Shown here: piece after piece, positions 1-5,476 of the stretch
Position numbering within the stretch: the stretch's first letter is position 1
How the letters are laid out: each line of letters opens with the position of its first letter
IMG/VR virus record: IMGVR_UViG_3300043436_000620
Span: 1-29,804 of that record
DNA length: 29,804 nucleotides
Reading direction: 5' to 3' (one strand)
From: a virus
Notes under the pieces: generated by a model
What the model was told of the DNA's origin: nothing
The model's database searches: none
The model's input: the letters and a program-made list of their open reading frames with translations, nothing else
Program-made: the position numbers and the translations under genes

Positions 1-127
1 TTTGTGTATATCGAGAGTTTGGAAATGAAGAAGAACTAGGATATACGATGGTTATTAATTTAAAAACTAAATACGATTTTCAAGGAAAGATTACGAGTTC
101 TACAAAGTTTAATTGGAATAATGATAA
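1..127. repeat. Terminal direct repeat, left copy (contig circularisation overlap)
   Basis: Bases 1-127 are identical to 29678-29804. The length of exactly 127 is a common largest k-mer in short-read assemblers, so this is most likely the overlap left when a circular or circularly permuted molecule is assembled, not a biological terminal repeat. It lies inside the primase-helicase coding sequence, and removing one copy keeps that gene in frame. The unique genome is then 29,677 bp. Confidence 0.95.
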
Positions 128-251
128 TAGGAGGTTTTACGTTGATGGATGTACACAATCTAGTTATTCACTAATTAAACCAAAACCGATTGAAATAGAT
201 ATTTTTGATTCGATAAAACCCAATACAGAATTTGACGAAGTACCATTTTAA
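1..251 (+). CDS. Twinkle-like primase-helicase, C-terminal end (continues from 28165-29804)
   Basis: This is the 3' end of the gene that starts at 28165. Bases 1-127 repeat the last 127 bases of the window. When the contig is closed at this overlap the frame runs through without a break (first full codon at base 3) to the TAA at 249-251. An ATG at 48 is internal and not a real start. The segment beyond the overlap ends in an acidic tail, GVPF-like (DEVPF), common at the end of phage helicases. The catalytic motifs are all in the other part, described at 28165. Confidence 0.9.
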   Translation, partial: CVYREFGNEEELGYTMVINLKTKYDFQGKITSSTKFNWNNDNRRFYVDGCTQSSYSLIKPKPIEIDIFDSIKPNTEFDEVPF

Positions 252-262
252 AAACTAAAAAT

Positions 263-436
263 ATGTTAACAGATAAAAAATTAATTGAAAGAGGATTCTA
301 CAAAGAAAAGATAAACGACAATGTTTATTTTATAAAAGGATGGATAAGAATAGAAAAGATTTTCTGTGGTTATCTAGTATCACAACCTTACAAAGTAATT
401 AGCACAATTGACGAATTAAACGAATTAGAAAGATGA
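263..436 (+). CDS. Small hypothetical protein (57 aa)
   Basis: ATG at 263 to TGA at 434-436 gives 57 residues, filling the gap between the helicase stop and the next gene. It starts 12 bases after the helicase stop, and its stop overlaps the next start as ATGA, so translation is probably coupled. The A-rich leader before the ATG fits initiation without a Shine-Dalgarno site. The protein is basic and mixed alpha/beta by eye, with no motif I recognise. It belongs to the replication and recombination operon by position. Confidence 0.6.
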   Translation: MLTDKKLIERGFYKEKINDNVYFIKGWIRIEKIFCGYLVSQPYKVISTIDELNELER

Positions 437-720
437 AAGAATTTTATAACACAACAAACGAATCAGGAGAACAACTAGAATTGTTTACCCAAAAAGCAAT
501 GAAGCAAGAAGACAAAGTAATGCTATTATTCAAAGAGAAATACGTTTTAACTGCATATCAATGCTACTCTTTTTTTATCATACGTTACGAATCAAATGTG
601 CCGTTGACAAGCATAAGACGTGCAATGACTAACCTAGCTAGTAAAGGTAAATTAGAAATGACTGAAAGTAAAATTGAAGGAGCGTATGGACGTGATAATT
701 ATGTTTATAAATTAAGATGA
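433..720 (+). CDS. Winged-helix DNA-binding protein (putative)
   Basis: A 95-residue protein. Its second half reads as a helix-turn-helix followed by a wing: a recognition-helix-like stretch around residues 58-75 (LTSIRRAMTNLASKGKLEM) and then a strand-rich wing around 76-95 with a GRDNYVYKL ending. Small winged-helix proteins of this form, where the helix is followed by 'GKLE.T....G.YG....Y', are common in Bacteroidetes phages next to replication genes. It overlaps both neighbours by four bases. It could act in replication or as a regulator of the early operon; the sequence does not decide which. Confidence 0.65.
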   Translation: MKEFYNTTNESGEQLELFTQKAMKQEDKVMLLFKEKYVLTAYQCYSFFIIRYESNVPLTSIRRAMTNLASKGKLEMTESKIEGAYGRDNYVYKLR

Positions 721-971
721 ATTACAACAAACTAATTAAGTTTTACAAAGGATATGTATTACTCGAAATTCATAGCGAATTAAACACAAAAGGAGTATTC
801 TCAATTGACGAAGTAGACCAGCTTTTAAAAGTTCATGCAGAAACTGATAAGAGTTGCAAAGAAATGGATTACGACGAATTATTAGAATTGATTACATGGT
901 CTTTCGACTTTGGTAATTCAATAGGTTTAAACTTAAATTTTAAAGGAAACGAATGGAACGAATCGATATAA
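717..971 (+). CDS. Hypothetical protein (84 aa)
   Basis: An acidic, mostly helical 84-residue protein with no family I recognise. It starts at an ATGA overlap with the upstream winged-helix gene. Its last 19 bases overlap the start of the RusA-like gene, so it is part of a tightly packed unit with the resolvase. No signal peptide, membrane segment or cysteine pair is seen that would suggest location or metal binding. Confidence 0.6.
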   Translation: MNYNKLIKFYKGYVLLEIHSELNTKGVFSIDEVDQLLKVHAETDKSCKEMDYDELLELITWSFDFGNSIGLNLNFKGNEWNESI

Positions 972-1279
972 AAGCATTGAGCGTAAATAGTTGCTATCAA
1001 GGTAAAAGATTTAAGAATCAATTACACAAAGATTATGTAAAAGAAGTTATGAGCCAGCTACCGATTAAATTTATTGGTATGCCACCGTATAAGCTAGTAA
1101 TTGAGTTTGGACTATCCAGTAAGTTACAAGATTTAGACAACTGTATAAAAGTATTTCAGGACTGTTTAACGGTAAAGTATAATTTTAATGATCGTGAAAT
1201 TTACGAGATACAAGCCAATAAATACAACGTGCCAAAAGGGGATGAGTATATTAAATTTGACATACTAGAAAAAAGATGA
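953..1279 (+). CDS. rusA: RusA-like Holliday junction resolvase
   Basis: 108 residues, close to the usual 110-130 of the RusA family, which cut Holliday junctions and branched DNA in a metal-dependent way. The family signature is present: D60-x-D62-N63 followed by K66 and D70 (DLDNCIK...D), then D80 in NFNDREI. These match by spacing the acidic residues and lysine needed by E. coli RusA (D70, D72, K76, D91). The N-terminal SVNSCYQGKRF corresponds to the family's 'N..Y......T' start. Its place next to an ERF annealing protein and the helicase suggests it resolves recombination or replication intermediates before packaging. The start overlaps the preceding gene by 19 bases; an alternative later start would lose the N-terminal strand. 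Confidence 0.88.
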   Translation: MERIDIKALSVNSCYQGKRFKNQLHKDYVKEVMSQLPIKFIGMPPYKLVIEFGLSSKLQDLDNCIKVFQDCLTVKYNFNDREIYEIQANKYNVPKGDEYIKFDILEKR

Positions 1280-1473
1280 GTGAAATATTTGAAAAAATGA
1301 TTGATTCTTTAGGTATGGAATTAATTAAAAAATTAGACTATGTTTTTGTATGTAGTGATAAAATTGTATTAAAATACATAAGATATAAAAATATAGATTG
1401 TTTTTATGTTGAGGGTTTAAAAATAGACCAGTGTTATTTAATGCAACGTATTAACTATTTAGAATCATTATAA
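1276..1473 (+). CDS. Hypothetical protein (65 aa)
   Basis: A 65-residue protein starting at an ATGA overlap with the RusA-like gene. It is rich in Tyr, Cys and Ile, with alternating hydrophobic residues suggesting beta strands in the middle and helices at both ends. No motif is recognised. It is the last gene before the promoter at 1489-1518, so it closes the operon that includes the helicase. Confidence 0.55.
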   Translation: MSEIFEKMIDSLGMELIKKLDYVFVCSDKIVLKYIRYKNIDCFYVEGLKIDQCYLMQRINYLESL

Positions 1474-1488
1474 ATAACGCAAAAAGTA

Positions 1489-1518
1489 TTGTCAATTGAA
1501 ATAAGTTTGTTACATTTG
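1489..1518 (+). promoter_or_regulatory. Bacteroidetes-type promoter for the ERF operon
   Basis: TTG at 1489-1491, a 19-base spacer, then TACATTTG at 1511-1518, matching the -33 TTG and -7 TAnnTTTG elements of Bacteroidetes housekeeping promoters. The start of transcription would fall near 1525, about 19 bases before the ATG at 1544. An inverted repeat at 1509-1522 covers the -7 element. Confidence 0.75.
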
Positions 1519-1522
1519 TAAC
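1509..1522. promoter_or_regulatory. Candidate operator palindrome over the -7 box
   Basis: GTTACA-TT-TGTAAC, two perfect 6-base arms with a 2-base centre, overlapping the TACATTTG element. A dimeric repressor bound here would block RNA polymerase. Candidate binders in this genome are the ribbon-helix-helix-like protein at 2949 and the winged-helix protein at 433. Binding is an inference. Confidence 0.45.
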
Positions 1523-1543
1523 AGAAACAAAAAAAGAAATATT

Positions 1544-1702
1544 ATGAGAGAAGATTTAGAAGAATTAATTAAGAAGTTTGAAACGAGAGTTAAGGTTGCA
1601 AACGATATGGAACAATCAGCATTTTTTGATGGCGTTAAATCCATGAGTGAATTTGCAATTATAGAATTAAAATTAATATTAGCTAACAATACAGAATTAT
1701 GA
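1544..1702 (+). CDS. Small acidic helical protein (52 aa)
   Basis: ATG 1544 to TGA 1700-1702 encodes 52 residues, first gene after the promoter at 1489-1518. It is predicted to be almost entirely helical with alternating charges (REDLEELIKKFETR). Its stop overlaps the ERF start as ATGA, so translation is likely coupled. Function is unknown; being first in the operon before a recombinase suggests a regulatory or accessory role, but nothing in the sequence shows it. Confidence 0.65.
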   Translation: MREDLEELIKKFETRVKVANDMEQSAFFDGVKSMSEFAIIELKLILANNTEL

Positions 1703-2202
1703 AAAACTACACGAAATTATTAGAGGCAAAAAGAGAGATTGGCAAAGCTACTAAAAACGCTACAAATCCACATTTCAAAAACAAGTATGTAGACATTAAC
1801 GCTTTAATCGAAACAGTTGAACCAGTACTATTAAATCACGGTTTAATCTTATTACAACCAATAGAAGACGGCAAACAGTACACTAGGATTATAGATGCAG
1901 AAGATGGAAGTTTTATAGAATCATTTATCACACTACCAATAGGATTGACACCACAAGCACTCGGGTCGTCTGTGACGTACTTTCGTCGTTATACTTTGGC
2001 CAGCCTTTTATGTATGCAATCACAAGATGATGATGCAAATTTAGCAAGCGCAACACCTGTTAAAAATCAAATGAGTGAGAAACAATTTAACCAAGCGTGC
2101 GAGCGAATGAGTAATGGTGAAGTTGAGTTAATCACAAAATTACGTGAATCATTTGTATTCACGGCACAACAAGAATTAGAAATTAAAGAAATACTAGGGT
2201 AA
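1699..2202 (+). CDS. erf: ERF-family single-strand annealing protein
   Basis: 167 residues. ERF proteins bind single-stranded DNA and anneal complementary strands; the best-known member, from phage P22, circularises the genome by recombination. The signature is clear: an N-terminal LLEAKREIGKATKNATN with NPHFKNKYVDI (residues about 8-34), LLNHGLILLQP (about 45-55), and the core GSSVTYFRRYTLASLL at about 93-108 followed by the acidic QDDDANLA. The C-terminal 50 residues after the core look like a small helical tail. It fits with the RusA-like enzyme upstream: annealing followed by resolution, which would also help turn replication products into concatemers for packaging. Confidence 0.88.
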   Translation: MKNYTKLLEAKREIGKATKNATNPHFKNKYVDINALIETVEPVLLNHGLILLQPIEDGKQYTRIIDAEDGSFIESFITLPIGLTPQALGSSVTYFRRYTLASLLCMQSQDDDANLASATPVKNQMSEKQFNQACERMSNGEVELITKLRESFVFTAQQELEIKEILG

Positions 2203-2483
2203 TGGAAAATTTTAACGACCAAGACTGGCAACAAGCACTATTAAGAATAAACAACAGAGCGTTCAACGACACACAAGAGCCAACACAAGTGATTGACTAC
2301 TCAAAGTTAGTTTATTGTACTGTTTCATGGAAAAGAGGGGTTTACAAACAAGTAATTAAAAAATTCAATGATGAAAAGCACTTTGAAAATTGGTACGACT
2401 TCATATCTAAAAGAGGTGGTGATGTTATAGGAATAGACCAACCAAAAGAAAACGATACATACACTTTAAAAACTAAAAGATGA
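2202..2483 (+). CDS. Hypothetical protein carrying a duplicated 19-residue segment
   Basis: 93 residues, starting at a TAATG overlap with the ERF gene. Residues 10-28 (QQALLRINNRAFNDTQEPT) are identical, at DNA level too (57 bases), to residues 82-100 of the protein at 4406. Outside this block the two proteins share nothing visible. The remainder, with SWKRGVYKQV and ENWYDFISKRGGDVIGI, looks like a compact alpha/beta domain that may be the original protein; the first 28 residues look grafted on. No function is recognised. Confidence 0.6.
   Translation: MENFNDQDWQQALLRINNRAFNDTQEPTQVIDYSKLVYCTVSWKRGVYKQVIKKFNDEKHFENWYDFISKRGGDVIGIDQPKENDTYTLKTKR
2229..2285. repeat. 57-bp exact direct repeat, copy 1
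   Basis: Bases 2229-2285 are identical to 4649-4705, with mismatches directly on each side. Both copies are read in the same frame, giving 19 identical residues in two different proteins. Confidence 0.95.
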
Positions 2484-2668
2484 GATACCAAGACGAGCAA
2501 CATATTAACGAACTAGAAAATATGTTTAAAAGGTTAATGATTTGGTTGACAGTTTTATTTGTAATAATATCAACATTGACAATATTAACAGTAAAAGGGT
2601 GCAGTAATACGATTGCACCCGTTCACTTTAAGGAGAGTTACACACCTACAAAATTTAACAAGATATGA
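2480..2668 (+). CDS. Small single-pass membrane protein (62 aa)
   Basis: 62 residues. A charged N-terminus (about 1-18) is followed by one hydrophobic helix at about 19-38 (LMIWLTVLFVIISTLTILTV) and a short hydrophilic C-terminal tail. The cysteine at 41 after the helix is not in a convincing lipobox because the positive residues lie too far from the N-terminus. ATGA overlaps on both sides. Such proteins in early phage operons can affect the host envelope or superinfection, but that is a guess. Confidence 0.6.
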   Translation: MRYQDEQHINELENMFKRLMIWLTVLFVIISTLTILTVKGCSNTIAPVHFKESYTPTKFNKI

Positions 2669-2967
2669 AAGAGTTTAGAGCTTGCAATACTTGTGATAGA
2701 TTCTTACCTTTGACAGAATTAAATTATGCAAAAGTAAGGCACTGGTTTGTTAGAAAATGCAGAAAATGCACAAATAAATACGAAGCAGAACAAAGGGAAA
2801 AAGGTAGGACAGAAATAAATAGGCACGTAAAGTATTTTGATATTAGACCTATGTATAGTAATATTGACAGAAAGTATTACGACAACGAAGATGAGATGAT
2901 TTATACAGCTCCAAACAAAGAAGATTTAAAAAACGAAGAATTAGAGATATGGCACAAAATAGAATAG
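2665..2967 (+). CDS. Zinc-ribbon-like protein
   Basis: 100 residues. The N-terminus has two CxxC pairs, CNTC at residues 7-10 and CRKC about 25 residues later, with the connecting pattern 'C.TC.RFLPLTELN....W.VRKCRKCTNKY'. This is the layout of the small phage and HNH-associated zinc ribbons ('CskCkkelplsef....r..Ck.C...y'). No HNH catalytic residues follow, so it is not an HNH nuclease by itself. The C-terminal half is acidic. It may bind nucleic acid or a protein. Confidence 0.65.
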   Translation: MKEFRACNTCDRFLPLTELNYAKVRHWFVRKCRKCTNKYEAEQREKGRTEINRHVKYFDIRPMYSNIDRKYYDNEDEMIYTAPNKEDLKNEELEIWHKIE

Positions 2968-3104
2968 AACTAGATGAGGAACTTTTGTACAAGTTGAAAC
3001 TGTACGCAATAGATAAAGGACTTCCAACACGTAACCAGTCAATAGTTAACTTAGCGATGAAGTTAGCGGTTGAAAGTATTGAAAAATTAAAACTAAACAA
3101 ATGA
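2949..3104 (+). CDS. Ribbon-helix-helix-like small protein (51 aa)
   Basis: ATG 2949 to TGA 3102-3104, 51 residues. The layout fits a CopG/Arc-type ribbon-helix-helix: a short strand RIELDEEL, a helix LLYKLKLYAIDKGL, a turn PTRNQ and a second helix SIVNLAMKLAVESIEKL. These proteins dimerise and bind palindromic operators. The gene overlaps the zinc-ribbon gene by 19 bases. A target such as the palindrome at 1509-1522 is possible but untested. Confidence 0.55.
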   Translation: MAQNRIELDEELLYKLKLYAIDKGLPTRNQSIVNLAMKLAVESIEKLKLNK

Positions 3105-3232
3105 GATTCAACAGAGTAATAGAGCAACCGAGAGCCTTAGTAATGCGAAATAAATATTTTCGTAAAGATGTAAGGGATTTTAACAAATTATTGAGTAACT
3201 TAGAATGGTTTAAAAATAATAGCAATGATTGA
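3101..3232 (+). CDS. Small basic hypothetical protein (43 aa)
   Basis: 43 residues, starting at an ATGA overlap with the ribbon-helix-helix-like gene and ending inside the next start. Basic N-terminal half (RFNRVIEQPR, RNKYFRKDVR), helical C-terminus. The chained overlaps with both neighbours are the main support for it being real. Confidence 0.45.
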   Translation: MRFNRVIEQPRALVMRNKYFRKDVRDFNKLLSNLEWFKNNSND

Positions 3233-3377
3233 ATACTTACAACTTACAGACGAGCAAGTACTCCAGATAGTACAGGAGTGGAACAAAGAACAACCGATAG
3301 TATTTAAGTGTGGTGAAATGACACTAGATGACTACGTTGAAATGGAACTAGATGTTAATAGATTGTGTAATTTATGA
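3225..3377 (+). CDS. Small acidic hypothetical protein (50 aa)
   Basis: 50 residues, ATG 3225 to TGA 3375-3377, overlapping both neighbours. Helical and acidic (LTDEQVLQIVQEWNKEQ, TLDDYVEMELDV). No family recognised. Acidic small phage proteins of this size are sometimes inhibitors of host enzymes; here that is speculation. Confidence 0.45.
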   Translation: MIEYLQLTDEQVLQIVQEWNKEQPIVFKCGEMTLDDYVEMELDVNRLCNL

Positions 3378-3487
3378 ATGAAATAGAAGTATTCCAAGTT
3401 ATACATTCAAAAATATTTTACAATTATTATTGCATTGACTATAAAAATGTTAACTTTGCTATCAGTAACTTATATTGCATGAATTAA
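3374..3487 (+). CDS. Small ORF upstream of the sigma-like gene (37 aa)
   Basis: 37 residues, ATG 3374 overlapping the previous stop (ATGA) and TAA 3485-3487 overlapping the sigma-like ATG at 3487 (TAATG). Rich in Tyr, Asn and Ile. It spans the promoter at 3430-3458, so it may only serve to keep ribosomes moving into the sigma-like gene when transcription comes from upstream. Confidence 0.35.
   Translation: MNEIEVFQVIHSKIFYNYYCIDYKNVNFAISNLYCMN
3430..3458 (+). promoter_or_regulatory. Bacteroidetes-type promoter for the sigma-like gene
   Basis: TTG at 3430-3432, an 18-base spacer and TAACTTTG at 3451-3458 match the host-type -33/-7 elements. The transcript would start near 3465 and reach the ATG at 3487. 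This would let the host polymerase switch on the phage sigma-like factor. Confidence 0.7.
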
Positions 3488-3999
3488 TGAGTAAAACAGT
3501 CCTTGAAATATTAAGCAACAATCATAAAGAATGGTGTACAGTTGTGCGTTCATTTGGAGAGGTTGACAATTATGAGGACATTGTACAAGATATGTATATT
3601 CGTGTTAGTGGTTATGAAATAGAAACGAGTAAATTAACAAAACCTTATGTTTGGATGATACTTAGAAATATGTATTACGCCCAACAAAATAAGAAGAATA
3701 AAAACATAGAAATTAGATTAGAAAAAGACCAAGAGATAGCGCAAGTTGAAAGCTGTAATACTCATGGTCTTTTTTTGTTTTTAGAAAAGTATCAAAGCGA
3801 ACTAGAATCATGGCATTGGTATAGTAGAACAATCTACGAGTATTCAATTACATCGAGTGCTAGAAAGATTGCAAGAGAAAGCGGAGTATCTTTGAGGTCA
3901 ATATGCTACGAAATAAACAAGTGTAAAAAAAGATTGAAAGAAGTACTAAGCGAAGATTACGAGGATTATTTAAATGGGGATGTAGAATTAATAAAATAA
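3487..3999 (+). CDS. Sigma-70/ECF-like RNA polymerase factor
   Basis: 170 residues from the ATG at 3487; a TTG four codons upstream is a weaker start and the ATG is tied to the preceding stop by a TAATG overlap. The first half has the region-2 pattern of small sigma factors: VDNYEDIVQDMYIRV at about residues 24-38 (compare 'aeDlvQevflrv') and a following aromatic segment TKPYVWMILRNMYY that fits the -10-binding helix. The C-terminal part SARKIARESGVSLRSICYEINKCKKRLKE looks like the region-4 helix-turn-helix. Similar genes sit before the packaging and structural genes in other Bacteroidetes phages. Likely role: redirect host polymerase to late genes. It has its own promoter. Confidence 0.72.
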   Translation: MSKTVLEILSNNHKEWCTVVRSFGEVDNYEDIVQDMYIRVSGYEIETSKLTKPYVWMILRNMYYAQQNKKNKNIEIRLEKDQEIAQVESCNTHGLFLFLEKYQSELESWHWYSRTIYEYSITSSARKIARESGVSLRSICYEINKCKKRLKEVLSEDYEDYLNGDVELIK

Positions 4000-4001
4000 A
4001 G

Positions 4002-4400
4002 ATGTGTAAATTAAATAATATAAAGGACAAAGTTTTTACTCTTTACCATATTCAAGATGAAAATTATATTGGAATTACTACAAACTTGCATAAAAGATTA
4101 TTAAAACATAAAAGTAAAAGTAATTTTAATATAAATAATACTATTGTTTTACATACTTTTACAAATTTAGATACTGCATTAAGTTTTGAATTAGCTTATC
4201 AAAAATTATTTAAATGCTCAAAAGGTGTAAGAAATCAAGATGGTAAAAAAAATCCTTCAGCTAAGGAAGTATTATGTTTAAAACATGGTGTATTTTACGA
4301 TACAATAAAAGAAGCGTGCGAATCATTGAATTATAATTACTCTTCAGTTAGAAGAGAAATAAAAAATGTAAATAATAAATTTTTATTAATCAAAGTTTAA
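4002..4400 (+). CDS. Free-standing GIY-YIG homing endonuclease
   Basis: 132 residues. The N-terminal GIY-YIG nuclease domain shows TLY at about 13-15, YIG at 22-24, the catalytic arginine R32 in NLHKRLLKH and a candidate catalytic glutamate E63 in LSFELAYQK. The C-terminal part (about 88-132, EVLCLKHGVFYDTIKEACESL...SSVRREI) matches a NUMOD1-type DNA-binding helix-turn-helix. Such enzymes cut a specific site in related phages lacking the gene and spread by repair. It sits between the sigma-like gene and the next phage gene with only 2- and 5-base gaps and looks even more AT-rich than its neighbours, in keeping with recent insertion. No intron or intein is seen around it. Confidence 0.82.
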   Translation: MCKLNNIKDKVFTLYHIQDENYIGITTNLHKRLLKHKSKSNFNINNTIVLHTFTNLDTALSFELAYQKLFKCSKGVRNQDGKKNPSAKEVLCLKHGVFYDTIKEACESLNYNYSSVRREIKNVNNKFLLIKV

Positions 4401-4405
4401 GTAAA

Positions 4406-4768
4406 ATGGCAAAGAAAAAAGTAAGTGAAGGATTAGGAGATAGCGTAGAGAAAGTTTTTAAAGCTACGGGTATTGATAAAATAGCTAAATTTGTTTTAGG
4501 TGAAGATTGTAATTGCGAAGAGCGAAAAGAAAAACTAAACGCATTATTTCCATACGGTAGAAAAAAAGCAGAATGTTTGACAGAAAACGAGTACGAGATA
4601 TTGCATGGTTTTTTCAGTGAAGTTAGAGAGCAAATCTCACCAATTGAACAACAAGCACTATTAAGAATAAACAACAGAGCGTTCAACGACACACAAGAGC
4701 CAACAAATTGCGATTCATGTTGGAGAGATATAGTAGCAAATTTAAGAAAATTGTATGAAACTTATTAA
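4406..4768 (+). CDS. Conserved Bacteroidetes phage protein with two cysteine pairs
   Basis: 120 residues. The N-terminus is lysine-rich, then comes a GDSVEKVFKATGIDKIAKFVLGED helix pair, a CNCEERKEKLNALFPYG motif (about 36-52) and a C-terminal CDSCWRDIVANLRKLYETY. I recall proteins of this kind in flavobacterial phages and prophages, located before the terminase genes, with no known role. The four cysteines might hold a metal. Residues 82-100 are the duplicated segment also found at 2202; here it reads naturally into the conserved C-terminus, so this copy is probably the original. Its last 14 bases overlap the lipoprotein start. Confidence 0.7.
   Translation: MAKKKVSEGLGDSVEKVFKATGIDKIAKFVLGEDCNCEERKEKLNALFPYGRKKAECLTENEYEILHGFFSEVREQISPIEQQALLRINNRAFNDTQEPTNCDSCWRDIVANLRKLYETY
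4649..4705. repeat. 57-bp exact direct repeat, copy 2
   Basis: Identical to 2229-2285 over 57 bases and in the same codon phase. The flanks differ at once on both sides. This copy lies in the better-conserved protein context and is probably the source. Confidence 0.95.
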
Positions 4769-5000
4769 ATACATATTACTGCTTACATTATTTGTAGGTT
4801 GTAAGAAAGAAAATCCACAGCCAAAAGCCGAAGAGGTTTGTAATTGTGGATTAGTTCAATCAGATGACGTTAACGATTATTCGGTAGTGATTAAAAACAG
4901 TTGCTCTGGTAACAATAAGAAGTTTTACTTACAACAAGGTGATTGGATGAACGCTTATGTAGGTAGTAATTATTGTATAACAAACGTAAAGAATTGGTAA
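4755..5000 (+). CDS. Small phage lipoprotein
   Basis: 81 residues with a textbook lipoprotein signal: basic MKLIKY, hydrophobic ILLLTLF and the lipobox FVGC with the lipidated cysteine at 16. The mature part is 66 residues with four more cysteines (29, 31, 50, 74), which could form two disulfides in the periplasm. The residues after the lipidated cysteine (KKEN) do not clearly match the surface-export signals of Bacteroidetes lipoproteins, so a periplasm-facing location seems more likely. Phage lipoproteins of this size are known in other systems to exclude superinfecting phages; whether this one does is inference. It lies directly before the terminase genes. Confidence 0.75.
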   Translation: MKLIKYILLLTLFVGCKKENPQPKAEEVCNCGLVQSDDVNDYSVVIKNSCSGNNKKFYLQQGDWMNAYVGSNYCITNVKNW

Positions 5001-5018
5001 TCAATAATGATTTTTTTT
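4999..5018 (+). terminator. Weak possible terminator after the lipoprotein gene
   Basis: AATCA, loop ATAA, TGATT, then a run of T to 5018, starting within the lipoprotein stop codon. The stem is only five AT-rich pairs, so it would be weak and may instead be chance in AT-rich DNA. It would lower readthrough into the terminase genes. Confidence 0.3.
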
Positions 5019-5022
5019 GATT

Positions 5023-5301
5023 ATGGAAGATAAAAGAAAATATAACGGTGGCAACTTAAATGCGGGTCGTAAATCCAAAGCGGAGGAACAAAACCTAATT
5101 GAGAAATTAAGTCCATTAATGCCAGAAGCATTTACACAATTACAGATAGCAATATCTACGGGTAAAGATTGGGCAATTAAAATGGCATTTGAGTACTACT
5201 TTGGTAAACCGAAGCAACAAATGGACGTTACTAGCATGGGTGAAAAGTTGCAGAACATTATTAATTTAGGAGTAGGAGTTAACCCCGAAGAAAACAAATA
5301 A
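5023..5301 (+). CDS. Terminase small subunit-like protein
   Basis: 92 residues from the ATG at 5023; a TTG two codons upstream is the weaker start. It opens with the N-x-NAGRKSK motif common in Bacteroidetes phage packaging proteins, followed by helices (EEQNLIEKLSPLMPEAF, QLQIAISTGKDWAIKMAFEYYFG) and ends with GKPKQQMDVTSMGE, the usual way small terminase subunits end their folded part. Small subunits recognise viral DNA and regulate the large subunit. The basic N-terminus could bind DNA. Position just before the large subunit supports the call. Confidence 0.68.
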   Translation: MEDKRKYNGGNLNAGRKSKAEEQNLIEKLSPLMPEAFTQLQIAISTGKDWAIKMAFEYYFGKPKQQMDVTSMGEKLQNIINLGVGVNPEENK

Positions 5302-5302
5302 C

Positions 5303-5476
5303 ATGGAAGTTACACAAACGGAAGTAATGATAATTACAGCGCAAATATCCTTTTTAAAATGGGTAGGTTTAAATCGTTTTAGGATGCTTAAAGATGGTAG
5401 TTGGAAGTCTAGTAAGTTAGATAAAAAAGCGATGGGTACGGATGAACTTTTGATAATGTATTTGGAGCAAATTTGA
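5303..5476 (+). CDS. Small hypothetical protein between terminase genes (57 aa)
   Basis: ATG 5303 to TGA 5474-5476 gives 57 residues, one base after the small-subunit stop and overlapping the large-subunit TTG start by four bases. The sequence has a hydrophobic N-terminal half and a lysine-rich middle (LKDGSWKSSKLDKKAMG). It fills the only gap between the two terminase genes and its overlap probably provides coupling for the poor TTG start downstream. Confidence 0.6.
   Translation: MEVTQTEVMIITAQISFLKWVGLNRFRMLKDGSWKSSKLDKKAMGTDELLIMYLEQI

Noticed and set aside
48-251. Separate 67-residue gene at the window start
   Set aside because: It is the C-terminal end of the helicase when the contig is closed; the ATG is internal.
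2849-3127. Minus-strand open frame in the small-ORF region
   Set aside because: The plus strand has overlapping genes with coupled starts here; the minus frame is Ser/Leu-rich as expected for a shadow.
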